Notes: generated by a model not told the origin, from the letters alone. A stretch of DNA of 64,000 nt from Okeania hirsuta (GCF_003838195.1 NZ_RCBY01000004.1:27721-91720); one strand, 5' to 3'. Counted from the stretch's first letter, positions 38,075 through 47,743 are shown. Program-made: numbers and translations.

Positions 38075-38263
38075 GGTAAGCATTCAGCTATTAGTGGTCA
38101 GCTCTTCCTGCGGAATGCTACGCAAACAGTTTTTTAATGAATGAACCAAGTATTTGCTTAACTTCTACTACAATTTTAAGCAAAGAATTGAAGCACAAGA
38201 ACAACTAGCTTAAATTGCCCACTAAAGGTAATAAAGCTGATAGCTGACTGCTGAATGCTTACC
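38075..38263. repeat. GTAAGCAT-family MITE (perfect 14-bp ends)
   Basis: GGTAAGCATTCAGC and GCTGAATGCTTACC are perfect inverted repeats. The interior differs from the copies at 25683 and 34641, although GGAATGCTACGCAAACAG and CTGATAGCTGACTGCTGAAT arms are shared. Confidence 0.8.
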
Positions 38264-39099
38264 TAAAAACTACTTTTTTGATTTAGATAATTGTTTTTAG
38301 ATAAATTGCTATAAGATTGTGTCTTTGTGTAAATATTGACTATAAGCAATCCTATTTAAATTGTAATATTTTGATGGCAGTTAGGAGTCAGGTAGGAGAA
38401 TCTTCGGATTGGCAACCTACAGAGTTTTAAAAGTTTTCAGTTCAGATTAACTATTATAAAAATTTTCACAACCAATTTAGGATTCCTATATTTATATCAA
38501 GAATATTTAGATAAATATTTACTACAGCAGATAACAACTGTGCGACCTCCCTAAAAGGTTCGTTAGTTACCTATTTATTGTCAAAATTTTTTCTCTAAAA
38601 AACACTCATATCCTTTTTTAGGTAAATGAACTACAAAGATTTAAGACTTTACCATTAAGAACGAGGTTTAATATTCTGTCCATTTAATTAGTTAGAAAAA
38701 CTTTCTTCTCCTCTTCCTTCTTCTTCCCTCCTAACTCCTCCTTAGTAAATATAAACATAATATTTCCAACCTAACTTAACTCAAACCACCCCCTATATTT
38801 AGCCTCATTCTGATTTTGGAGACTAGGTTTTTTCACCACTTTCTGACTTTTTATAGCACTACGCAAATGGGGTGCAGACATTTATAAATGCTCAAAGTTA
38901 GTCAGGGATAACTTCTAGCTTCTGACTTTTGACTTGCGCGTAGCGCTATAACCGTGGTTTCTGATACCAATTCACTTAAAAAATGTCACAAATAGTTGGT
39001 AACTGATGAAGTCAAATGAAGTCAAATAATAAGCTGAAATTACTGTATAGTAAAAGTTTTAAGTACCTAAAATATCACTTCTGACTTTTAACTTCTGAC
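38264..39099. other. Intergenic region, no gene seen
   Basis: About 830 bp of AT-rich DNA. It has a dispersed repeat fragment (GGAGTCAGGTAGGAGAATC near 38385, related to the one at about 5537), GCGCGTAGCGCTATAA near 38936 and short TTCTGACTTTT runs. No coding or RNA gene is recognisable. Confidence 0.45.
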
Positions 39100-39849
39100 T
39101 TATGATTTTTGAATTTTGACTTTTGACTTTAGTGAAACGATATGAGGACTTGGTTTTCTAGTAGTCGCGATCGCTAAAACTCCCACAACTTTAATACCTG
39201 CTTTCTGCAAAACCTTAATTGCAGAATTCACCGTTGCACCTGTTGTATAAATATCATCTACTAACAACACTAAACTACGGGGACGACTCCTGCGGAAATC
39301 TTTCCCTACAGTAAAAGCATCCTTAACCGTTTTCAACCTCTCTCCCCTGGACAAACCAAATAATGCTTGGGTCTGCTTCACTCTTTCCAGGCCATTTCGC
39401 CGTAACTGCAAACCAGTCAATTCACAAAAGCTTTTTGCCAATAATTCCGCTTGATTAAAACCTCGCTCTTTCAGCTTTTTTTTGTGCATCGGAATGGGTA
39501 CAACGACGATTTTGTCAAGAGTTGTTGTCCCTACTTGCCTTTTGGAAACTGGGGAATTTAACCATCCATCCGCTAACCAATGTCCCAAAGGTATTGCTAT
39601 TTGTGGGTTATCCTGATATTTCATGGCAGCGATCGCTCGTTTGAGACTATCTTTATACTCGCCCCAGATAAATACTGGAATTTTTCCGGGAAATGTTTGT
39701 CCTCCATGAGGAAATTGACATTGCCAAACTTGTCTTTCGCAATATTTACAGAACTCTCTGTCTGCTGGTCTCTGACAAAGAGGACAGTTATACTTAAGAA
39801 ATATATTCAGAAATGGTTTAAGTATTTTTTTCCAGAGAAATTTAATCAT
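39100..39849 (-). CDS. comF: ComF-family phosphoribosyltransferase-like protein
   Basis: The 249-residue protein belongs to the ComF family, needed for natural transformation in several bacteria including cyanobacteria. An N-terminal zinc-finger-like part has CPLCQRPADREFCKYC. The type I phosphoribosyltransferase fold carries the PRPP-binding motif VLLVDDIYTTGAT, and IPMHKKKLKERGFNQAELLA is typical of ComF. It stands alone. With pilT in the same window, pilus-based DNA uptake is plausible for this organism (inference). Confidence 0.9.
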   Translation of the reverse strand: MIKFLWKKILKPFLNIFLKYNCPLCQRPADREFCKYCERQVWQCQFPHGGQTFPGKIPVFIWGEYKDSLKRAIAAMKYQDNPQIAIPLGHWLADGWLNSPVSKRQVGTTTLDKIVVVPIPMHKKKLKERGFNQAELLAKSFCELTGLQLRRNGLERVKQTQALFGLSRGERLKTVKDAFTVGKDFRRSRPRSLVLLVDDIYTTGATVNSAIKVLQKAGIKVVGVLAIATTRKPSPHIVSLKSKVKIQKS

Positions 39850-39882
39850 TGTGAAAACCTTTAAAAAGTCTAAAATATTAAA

Positions 39883-40036
39883 TATAGCAATATAATTTTA
39901 GTTGTGAGATATTGTAGACTTTTGTTTTAGGGAATAGGGAATAGGAAATAGGGAAGAAATGAAGACATAAAGAATAACTATATTCTATGCTTTAAAGTAA
40001 CACCTCAATTATCACATCTGATTCCTGATTGCTATA
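39883..40036. repeat. MITE-like element, TATAGCAAT ends
   Basis: TATAGCAAT (39883-39891) and ATTGCTATA (40028-40036) face each other. The interior shares TTTTAGTTGTGAGA and CTGATTCCTGATTGC arms with 10572-10695, plus tandem GGGAATA units. Confidence 0.7.
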
Positions 40037-40205
40037 GTTTCTTATGTTTATCTGTTAATAATTTACTATTACTCTGATACAAAATTATTTACTGATAGAA
40101 TTATAGAATTAGAGTTAGGTAAAAAGATGTTGGATACTGAGCAACTAGGTAAATCTAGAGACTACTATTACTTTTAACATTTGATGTCAGCAAATCAATA
40201 GTTTT

Positions 40206-42683
40206 GTGCATAAGTTTTACTGGCTAGATAAAATTAAATCCTCAGACTGGAAAACAGTGGGAGAAAGAGCTTTTTATTTAGCTCATCTCATGGAGCAAGG
40301 TTATCCAATTGTTTCTGGTTTTGTCATTCCGGCAAATAGTTTTTGGCAATTTTTACAATGTATTGATTGGTCTGACCCATTATTACTTGAATTCCCCAAT
40401 TATGCCTTGCATTTTAATGTCAATAACTATCAGCAATTACAACAAATTTCTCAATCAATTAACTACAATATTGCATCTACTGATTTACCATCAGACTTAT
40501 TTTTATCTCTAGAGTCTGCGATTAAAAATCTCAATGCCGAAGTATTAATTTTTCAGCTTGTCTTAGCATCTCCTCGCCTAAAAACTTTAGGCATATTAGA
40601 ACCAATAATTTGTCAAGCTATACCGGAAGAGTTTGTCCCAGGAATTAAACAAGCTTGGGCAGAAATATTTAATGCTAAAAGTTTATTATATTGGCATAGT
40701 CAGCAAGTTGAAATTCCACAACTTCAACCAGTAGTTATAGTACAACCCATACAGTCAGCGATCGCTTCGGGAAATATTAAAGCTTTTACTAATAGTTGGG
40801 AAATTCAAGCAACTCATGGTTTAGGAGTATCTATTGAACTGGGACAAGTTATACCTGATTCTTATATTATTTCTGCTGAAAATTGCACCGTAGAAAACAA
40901 GAAATTAGGTAATAAAACTATCGTTTATAACCCTGATGCAAGAATTGTTAAAGTGAGCGATACAGATACATGGCAAGGAAATTATCATACTCAAATTCCT
41001 TTTCCCAAAACTTTAGCAGCACTGCAAATTTTTTTATTGCCAGAAAAAATACAAAAAGAATTTGTTTTAGAGGAAAAGCAATTACAATCATTAATTCAAT
41101 TAACTCAGGGTATAGTCAATAGTATCGGTACTAATTTCGGAGTAAAATGGAGTTTTTCTCAAAGGTCTAATGATGCAAAAATTGAACTCTTAATCACAGA
41201 TTTTGAAAGATTTCCACAAGAGGATAAAACTTTGGCAAAATTGCCACAATCAGCAAAAGAAGAAAAATCAATATCTATTCCTAATACTGAACATCCTATT
41301 GTCAAAGGCATAGTAGCATCATCAGGAAAAGTAACAGCTAAAGCTATAGTTATTAAAAATATTCCTCCAGAAGTAGAAGAATTTCCTGATAGAGCAATTT
41401 TAGTTGTGCCTGTAATTATTCCCAGTTATTTACCATTACTGAAAAAAGTTTCTGGAATTATTTCTGAACAGGGTGGCATCACAAGTCATGCTGCAATTTT
41501 AGCTAGAGAAATTGGGATTCCTGCTATTGTAGGAGCGACTAATTCTACTAATATAATTAAAACAGGTGACCATTTATTAATTGATGGTAATAATGGGGAA
41601 GTACATTTGGCAAAAGAAGATAATTATTATCCTCATAAACTTGAGATGCCAGTACTAGAAAATTCTCTTAAAAATCAAAATTTACCGCCAATAGGAACTA
41701 AACTATTCGTTAATCTCAGTCAAATTAATTCAATTAAAAAAATTCAAGATTCACAGATAGATGGAGTAGGATTATTACGGTCAGAGTTAATGGCTATTGA
41801 ACTGTTAGAAAATCATCATCCTTTATGGTGGATACAACAAGGCCGTCAATCAGAATTAGTCAGTCTAATGGTGGAAAAACTTAGTCAATTTGCTGCAGCT
41901 TTTACTCCTAAACAAGTCTTTTATCGTTCTCTTGATTTAGGATTATTTAACTCTAGCGATCGGGAAAAAACATTTACTAAAATTCCAGAAGAATTTATAA
42001 CTAATTATTCTGGAAACCAAGATAATCAGACCGAGGCAAATCTTCATAATCATCGGACTAATTATTCTAATCCTATACTAGGACGACATGGTACATTCAG
42101 TTATATGCTAGAACCAAGTTTACTAGATTTAGAAATAGATATTTTATCTCAAGTATATGAATTGGGTTATACTAACGTTCATTTAATCTTACCATTTGTA
42201 CGTTCTGTAGAAGAATTTCAATTTTGTCAGAGTCGCATTCAAACTAAATGGAAAAATCAACCTAATAATTTCCAAATTTGGATTATGGCAGAAGTACCAT
42301 CAGTTTTATTCTTACTACCTGAATATGTGAAAGCTGGTGTTCAGGGTATTGCTATTGGCACTAATGATTTAACTCAATTATTGTTAGGTGTAGACCGAGA
42401 AGAAGAACAAATGACAAGTGCTTTTGATAGTCGTCAACCAGCAGTAATGAGAGCCATTCAACAATTAATTTCTCAGGCTAAAATTTCTGGTATTCCTTGT
42501 TCTATTTGTGGTGATGCTCCTGCTTTATATCCAGAAATAATAGATAATTTAATCCGGTGGGGTATTACTTCTATTTCTGTTAATGTTGATGCTGTTGATA
42601 AAACTTATAATTCAATCGCTCGTGCGGAACAACGTTTGATTTTAGAAGCGGCTCAAATTAATAATTTAGGTGGTAGGTTTTAG
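40206..42683 (+). CDS. PEP synthase/PPDK-like protein with diverged N-terminus
   Basis: The 825-residue protein starts at GTG and has the phosphoenolpyruvate synthase/PPDK order: an N-terminal nucleotide-binding region (about 1-340), the mobile phosphohistidine domain with GGITSHAAILAREIGIPAIV (about 420-445), and a C-terminal PEP/pyruvate TIM barrel. The barrel has GVGLLRSELM, IGTNDLTQLLLGVDRE and a catalytic-Cys region SICGDAPALYP. The N-terminal part begins like PPDK but lacks the usual RSS-ED motif, so ATP use is doubtful. It could be a phosphotransfer protein with changed substrate. The HlyD gene follows about 280 bp downstream on the same strand. Confidence 0.82.
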   Translation: MHKFYWLDKIKSSDWKTVGERAFYLAHLMEQGYPIVSGFVIPANSFWQFLQCIDWSDPLLLEFPNYALHFNVNNYQQLQQISQSINYNIASTDLPSDLFLSLESAIKNLNAEVLIFQLVLASPRLKTLGILEPIICQAIPEEFVPGIKQAWAEIFNAKSLLYWHSQQVEIPQLQPVVIVQPIQSAIASGNIKAFTNSWEIQATHGLGVSIELGQVIPDSYIISAENCTVENKKLGNKTIVYNPDARIVKVSDTDTWQGNYHTQIPFPKTLAALQIFLLPEKIQKEFVLEEKQLQSLIQLTQGIVNSIGTNFGVKWSFSQRSNDAKIELLITDFERFPQEDKTLAKLPQSAKEEKSISIPNTEHPIVKGIVASSGKVTAKAIVIKNIPPEVEEFPDRAILVVPVIIPSYLPLLKKVSGIISEQGGITSHAAILAREIGIPAIVGATNSTNIIKTGDHLLIDGNNGEVHLAKEDNYYPHKLEMPVLENSLKNQNLPPIGTKLFVNLSQINSIKKIQDSQIDGVGLLRSELMAIELLENHHPLWWIQQGRQSELVSLMVEKLSQFAAAFTPKQVFYRSLDLGLFNSSDREKTFTKIPEEFITNYSGNQDNQTEANLHNHRTNYSNPILGRHGTFSYMLEPSLLDLEIDILSQVYELGYTNVHLILPFVRSVEEFQFCQSRIQTKWKNQPNNFQIWIMAEVPSVLFLLPEYVKAGVQGIAIGTNDLTQLLLGVDREEEQMTSAFDSRQPAVMRAIQQLISQAKISGIPCSICGDAPALYPEIIDNLIRWGITSISVNVDAVDKTYNSIARAEQRLILEAAQINNLGGRF

Positions 42684-42964
42684 GCGGTTTTATATAGTTT
42701 TTCGGTGCTGAAGAAGTAGTCAGGAGAATGGCGTTGGTAATTTATGTATAACTGTTTAACCGTAGATGATATCATAAGTAATCTCTAAGTGAGTTTTTCC
42801 TATTCACAGGAAGATGCCACAATTATAAATGTGAAATACTATCAGAAATTAGTGTATAACCATTACTTTAAGTTTATAGACTTTCACTTCTGAATTCTGA
42901 TTTTTGACTTATAACTTCCGTGAAATGGTATGACTGTTCACTACTCCCTTAACTAATAACTGAA

Positions 42965-44920
42965 ATGACCGACTCCACAAAACGCCCTATCTTTTCTCAA
43001 GAGTCATGGGAACAGATATCTTCCCCAGAAGAATTTGACCAATTAATACAAGTAGTTACTGTCAAAGACTGGCTATCTTTTGCCATATTCGGCGGTCTAG
43101 TATTAGTTGGTATCTCATGGAGTATTTTTGGCAAAATACCTATTACTGTAACTGGGAAAGGAGTATTAATTCGCCCCCGACAAGTAGTAGAATTTCAATC
43201 AGCAATTCAAGGTAATTTAGAATCTCTGAAAATTAGAGATGGAGACTGTGTAAAAAAAGATGATGTACTGGCAACTATCGATCCATCTCAGCTCAAAAAA
43301 CAGTTAGAGTTACAACAGCAAAAGCTAATTCTTCTCCAAACTCAAGCAGTAGATACTCAACAGTTAGAAAGTCAACGCACTGAATTAGAAATAGATGGTT
43401 TGACAAGTAAAGCGGAAAGTTTAAGACAACGTTTGCAAGACACTCAAAATTTGACTCCTACCCTACAAAATAATACTTTAAAAGCACTCAAGGAACAACG
43501 TCAGACTTTGGAGCAACGTTTACAGGATATGGAAGCTGTTACTCCGATATTAAAAGAGGAAAAATTACAGGAAATTAATCAACAACGGACAAGTTTAGAA
43601 AAACGTTTGGGAGATGCTCAAAAATTAACTCCTGAATTGAGGGATAAAAAATTACAGGCGATCGCTAAACAAAAGGTTACTCTTCAGCAAAGGTTAGAAA
43701 ATGCTAAAAATTTAACTCCTATTTTGCGGGATAAAAATGAGTTGGCGTTGCAACAACAACAAGAAAGTTTACAGCAACGTTTGAAGGATGCTCAAGAGTT
43801 AGTTCCTGTTTTTCAAAAGAGACTGACAGAGCGCCAAGAATTATTTGATGAGGGTGCTATTTCTCAAGATAATTTATTACAAACTGAACAAGATTTTCGG
43901 CAAAATTTACAGTCTATTGCTCAAATTGAAGCTGAATTAAGGCAATTAGAAGTACAGGAAGCAGAAACTACTGAAAAATATTTACAAAATTTCAGTAATA
44001 TTAGCGAAATTGAGGATAAAATCAAGGATTTAGAATTGGAGGAAGTAGAAACTAATGAGAGATATTTGGATAATATTAATACTATTAGAGAAATTGAAAC
44101 TGAATTACAGGCATTAGATTCACAAACGACGGAAACTTCTAAACAATTTTTGGATAATCTCAATCAAATTAATGAGATAAAAGTACAGTTACAGCAAGTT
44201 AAATTGCAAGAAACGGAAGCTATGGAAAAATATTTGGAAAATCAGAATACAATTGCGCAATTAAAAGTAGATTTACAGGATTTAGATACCCAGAGAAAAC
44301 GTTTAGAACAGGAAAATTTAAAAGCAGTAAATACTCGCAAAAATCAAATAGCAGAGGTTAACCGAGAAATTGCTAAATTAGAAAAACAGGTTGCTGATAA
44401 TAGTAAAATTCTTAGTCCGATAGATGGATGTATTTTGGAAATTAAAAGCACTGTCGGACAGTATGTAAATCCTGGTACTTCTCTGGGTAAAATTAATGTT
44501 CAAGGAAAGTCATCTGAATTAGTAGCGGTTAGTTATTTCCCTGTAAAAGATGGCAAGCGGATTAAGTCTGATATGGAAATTCAGATTACTCCCGATACTG
44601 TAAAACGGGAAAGATTTGGGGGAATTATTGGCAATATTAATTCTATTTCTAATTTTCCTGTGACTAAAGAAGGTGCAAGTTTTGTGGTAGGAAATCCTGA
44701 AGTTGTCGAGAATATTATTGGGGAAAGTGGGGGGCAAATTGAAGCTTATGTTCAACTAAAAAAAGATGATAATACCTTTAGTGGTTATGAATGGTCTTCA
44801 AGTAAAGGACCTCAACAAAAATTAACTGCTGGTACGACTATAACAGCACGAGTAAGAGTTGAGGAAAGAGCGCCTATTACATTTGTTTTGCCAATATTAA
44901 GAGAGTGGACTGGAATTTAG
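42965..44920 (+). CDS. HlyD-type adaptor of an NHLM/NHLP-like peptide export system
   Basis: This is a periplasmic adaptor linking an inner-membrane exporter to an outer-membrane channel. The 651-residue protein has a cytoplasmic leader, one membrane segment (about 36-56), a lipoyl half-motif (QSAIQGNLESLKIRDGDCVK), a very long coiled coil (about 110-490), the second lipoyl half (ILSPIDGCILEIKSTVGQYV) and a beta-barrel domain. The coiled coil is built of internal repeats: about five units of roughly 33 residues with a core like RLQDTQNLTP, then about five of roughly 31 with xETxEKYLxN. It is oriented toward, but convergent with, the export locus at 45-53 kb. Confidence 0.87.
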   Translation: MTDSTKRPIFSQESWEQISSPEEFDQLIQVVTVKDWLSFAIFGGLVLVGISWSIFGKIPITVTGKGVLIRPRQVVEFQSAIQGNLESLKIRDGDCVKKDDVLATIDPSQLKKQLELQQQKLILLQTQAVDTQQLESQRTELEIDGLTSKAESLRQRLQDTQNLTPTLQNNTLKALKEQRQTLEQRLQDMEAVTPILKEEKLQEINQQRTSLEKRLGDAQKLTPELRDKKLQAIAKQKVTLQQRLENAKNLTPILRDKNELALQQQQESLQQRLKDAQELVPVFQKRLTERQELFDEGAISQDNLLQTEQDFRQNLQSIAQIEAELRQLEVQEAETTEKYLQNFSNISEIEDKIKDLELEEVETNERYLDNINTIREIETELQALDSQTTETSKQFLDNLNQINEIKVQLQQVKLQETEAMEKYLENQNTIAQLKVDLQDLDTQRKRLEQENLKAVNTRKNQIAEVNREIAKLEKQVADNSKILSPIDGCILEIKSTVGQYVNPGTSLGKINVQGKSSELVAVSYFPVKDGKRIKSDMEIQITPDTVKRERFGGIIGNINSISNFPVTKEGASFVVGNPEVVENIIGESGGQIEAYVQLKKDDNTFSGYEWSSSKGPQQKLTAGTTITARVRVEERAPITFVLPILREWTGI

Positions 44921-45250
44921 AATTCAAAAGTCAGGTGCATTAAGCTCCACTTCGTTATAAAACTCAAAATCCTGATTATTATTTAGGAGCAGTAAGGGGT
45001 TTTTTACAACAAGTCGGGTAATAAGTGCCTATGCAAAATTAATTACCTATTCTGTCATAAAATTACGCAACTATATTTGACATTGCAAGTAGCCTGAAGT
45101 CAAATGATAGAGGCATCTTAATCAATTTTTGGAGATGTCTAATTACTTGCATAACAATCTACAATGCCAGCCTCAAAGTTAAACAAGCCGACACCACTAT
45201 TTAATATATTTAAAATAAACATTAGTTGAATTTAAAAATCAGATTCTAAA
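44921..45250. other. Convergent intergenic region, no gene seen
   Basis: About 330 bp between convergent genes. It contains an isolated TTGGAGATGTCTAATTA end (near 45128) of the AGACATCTCCA family. No clear terminator hairpin stands out. Confidence 0.4.
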
Positions 45251-45757
45251 TTAACTAGCATCTTGGGGTTCATTTTCGTCTAGTTCCGTATCTCGGAAAT
45301 ATTTGCGAATAATTTCAACTTCAGGCTCTACTTCAATCCACAGACGAGCACCACCTGCTTGACTCTTGTTAGGTTTATGAGGTCGATAGACAATTTTGCA
45401 ATTTCCCAGAATTTCTACTTCGTGGCAGCGATGGTTTTTACCTCCTTGTTTGACAGAAATAGCTGCAAGAGATGTGCCGTGGTCTCGGTTATAGTCAATT
45501 TCTTTTCGCAGCACATGGATAAAAGTATTGCCTGTACGGAATCCTTTATTCCAAGTTCCTTGAGGACCTCGACGACCAGGAGTAATTTCTGGCATTCCTC
45601 GACGATTTAAAGGAATTACCCAAAACCGTTTGACTTTTTTGGCTCCTTTGAGACGACCTTGCCTGAGAAGTAACCTGAGTCTAGCCGTAGAAATATTTAG
45701 AAGAAATGCTGCTTCTGTTGTACCAACTTTATCTGGTTCAGTATTTGTATCTTTCAT
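45251..45757 (-). CDS. Helix-turn-helix domain protein, possible regulator
   Basis: The 168-residue protein has an N-terminal excisionase/MerR-like helix-turn-helix (about 10-50: VGTTEAAFLLNISTARLRLL, then RQGRLKGAKKVKRFWVIP). A basic middle (ITPGRRGPQGTWNKG) and a beta-rich C-terminal part of unknown family follow. It is probably a DNA-binding protein. Its 5' region is duplicated upstream (45755-46010) and followed by a hairpin array, which may be control DNA. It is the last gene on the minus strand of the export locus, so it might regulate it (inference). Confidence 0.65.
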   Translation of the reverse strand: MKDTNTEPDKVGTTEAAFLLNISTARLRLLLRQGRLKGAKKVKRFWVIPLNRRGMPEITPGRRGPQGTWNKGFRTGNTFIHVLRKEIDYNRDHGTSLAAISVKQGGKNHRCHEVEILGNCKIVYRPHKPNKSQAGGARLWIEVEPEVEIIRKYFRDTELDENEPQDAS

Positions 45758-46010
45758 AAACTGTTTCGGAACATATATATAAGGGATAAAATGGGTAAGT
45801 ATTTACCATCAAACCACAAAGGATTTAATTTGGCAATAATTTTTGATTTTCCAGTATTGACTTATAATAGTAATCTTAGTGGAAAATTTTACAATTACCC
45901 AAAATCTCAACTAAATCTGGTTTAGTCCTAATATCTTCCATAAACTGTTTCGGAGCAAATTAAGGATAGACCGGATAACCATTTACAATTAAACCACAAA
46001 AGCTAATTTA
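45755..46010. repeat. Duplicated 5' region of the helix-turn-helix gene
   Basis: CATAAACTGTTTCGGAACA at 45755, which includes the start codon, recurs as CATAAACTGTTTCGGAGCA at about 45941. In both cases AAGGATA/AAGGGATA and AAACCACAAA follow in the same order about 50-65 bp on. Two copies of about 80 bp lie about 186 bp apart, so promoter and leader were duplicated together. Confidence 0.7.
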
Positions 46011-46020
46011 CCTCTTCTAT

Positions 46021-46745
46021 CTGAGGAGATAAAAATTTCACTTCTATATATATATAGATAGTGAAAAATTTGCCAGAGACTTTTCCAGAATATTTAGTCT
46101 ATCTAGAGCTAAGTAGAGATTTTCAGCAAGTATAGCGCTCGCCTCTTGCCTCCCTTCGACTTTTTGCCAGTTTTTCTGATAGATGAAAATTTCACTTCTT
46201 TCTATAGATAGTCAAAAATTTGCCAGAGACTTTTCCAGATATTTGCTCTTTACTAGAGGTAAGTAGATATTTTTTGAAGTGGAGCATTGCCTTTTGCTTC
46301 ACCTCGACTTTTTGCCAGTTTTCTGAGGAGATGAAAATTCTACTTCTATATTTCTATATATAGATAGTGAAAAATTTGCCAGAGACTTTTCCAGAATATT
46401 TAGTCTATCTAGAGCTAAGTAGAGATTTTCAGCAAGTGGAGCATTGCCTTTTGCTTCACCTCGACTTTTTGCCAGTTTTCTGAGGAGATGAAAATTCTAC
46501 TTCTATATTTCTATATATAGATAGTGAAAAATTTGCCAGAGACTTTTCCAGAATATTTAGTCTATCTAGAGCTAAGTAGAGATTTTCAGCAAGTAGAGCG
46601 ACCGCCTCTTGACTCTCCTCGACTTTTTAGAAATTTTTCTGAGGAAACGAAAATTTTACTTCTATAATACAGATAGTCAAAAATTTGTCAGAGATTTCCC
46701 CAGATATTTGCCCTTTCTAGAGGTAAGTAGAGATTTTCTGAATAA
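46021..46745. repeat. Five-unit tandem array (about 147-159 bp) of hairpin-forming repeats
   Basis: Units begin at about 46021, 46176, 46323, 46480 and 46639 with CTGAGGAGATGAAAATT-type starts. Each pairs a left arm GAAAATTCTACTT with a right arm AAGTAGAGATTTTC, and the inner AGATAG with CTATCT. Between them the conserved AAAATTTGCCAGAGACTTTT lies in the loop. Arms and loop are better conserved than the joining DNA (AGTGGAGCATTGCC and similar). No coding frame spans it. Confidence 0.85.
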
Positions 46746-46886
46746 CAGAAAACAAAGAACTAGCAAGATTAGTCAGTCAATTTGTAGTAGCTAATAGACT
46801 GCCGAAGAAGGAAATATCAGGATTTTTGACATTTTGTTTTTTAGTATGCCACACTAGTTTAGCAATTTTTTCTAAGAATATAAAAC

Positions 46887-47207
46887 CTACAAAGCTATGA
46901 TCAGACCTGCTTCCCCTAATCCTTCCAATATCGCTGCAGCTTCTTGCGCACCTTCTATACCTTCTCCTGCTAGTTCCCACCAATCAGCTTCTTCAATAAT
47001 ACCAACACTATCCTCTTCTAACTCTTCAACCAAAGGAAATAAATATCGATACGCTAAATAAACAGGATATCCAGGAATAAGAAACGATAAGAAACCGCCA
47101 GCGACATTTTCCAGTTCCAGATCGTTGAGTTCCTCATAATCTGTAATAGCATACTCTGATGTGGTCTCGTGCATTTTTTGGTTGGTATTTATGGCAGAAT
47201 TTTCCAT
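46887..47207 (-). CDS. Double-glycine leader precursor peptide
   Basis: The 106-residue peptide starts at an ATG with AAGGAG 5 nt upstream. A leader of about 37 residues ends in NDLELENVAGG, the cleavage signature recognised by C39 peptidase exporters. The predicted product (about 68 residues) starts FLSFLIPGYPVYLAYRYLFP, continues with an acidic stretch and ends in a Gly/Ala/Ile-rich segment. It has no Cys or Thr and only two Ser, so lanthionine or thiazole modification is unlikely. It is more like an unmodified class II microcin or bacteriocin. The C39-ABC exporter is directly upstream on the same strand, about 540 bp away. Confidence 0.82.
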   Translation of the reverse strand: MENSAINTNQKMHETTSEYAITDYEELNDLELENVAGGFLSFLIPGYPVYLAYRYLFPLVEELEEDSVGIIEEADWWELAGEGIEGAQEAAAILEGLGEAGLIIAL

Positions 47208-47310
47208 AATTGCTCCTTGAGATTGTTTTTATTTTCTAGGGACAAGTAATTTATTTCTTGCTTGAAAGCATACTTAATTCGAGAGCTTTTGTCAAGGAAT
47301 TGACCAAAAT

Positions 47311-47638
47311 TTTTTTTTTAATCATCTGCATTTCCAGCCTACTTGGCTTGTTTCTACCTCTTCCTAGCAATCATAAGCTCCACAGAAGTATCGGACTCTC
47401 CAAAGTCAGTGGAACAAAGTAAAGAGAAGCAATATAGCGATCGCTATTTCAATCTCTAGATATTGCATCCTTACTCCGCTATGACAGATATTTGATATTT
47501 TTTATTTTTTTTTAATCATCTGCATTTCCACTCTACCTGGCCTGTTTCTCCCTCCCCCTGGCAAGAGAGTCCAACACGAGTATCCGATTATCCAAAGCTA
47601 GCGGAACAAAGTTAAAGAGAAGCACGATAGCGATCGCT
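47311..47638. repeat. Tandem duplication (194-bp period) between exporter and precursor genes
   Basis: A T-run followed by AATCATCTGCATTTCCA starts each copy (47311 and 47505). Both run through GGAACAAAG, AAAGAGAAGCA and end on the HIP1 site AGCGATCGCT (47436-47445; 47629-47638). The middle parts have diverged. It lies just upstream of the precursor gene, so it may contain its leader or promoter, but no conserved reading frame is shared. Confidence 0.75.
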
Positions 47639-47743
47639 CTGAGTGTATTGGGTTTATCCAATTTGCTACAATTACATTCGTCTTTTGACTTTTAACTTAA
47701 AAATTCTTACTTTTGACTTTTGACTTTTGACTTTTGAATTGTT

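Noticed and set aside
46021..46745. CRISPR array or coding tandem repeat
   Set aside because: Units of about 147-159 bp vary in length, have no unique spacers and contain stops in all frames.
46777..46983. 68-residue minus-strand frame overlapping the precursor gene
   Set aside because: It is Arg/Ser-rich in the wrong phase. The precursor frame has a clear ribosome binding site and a double-glycine leader.
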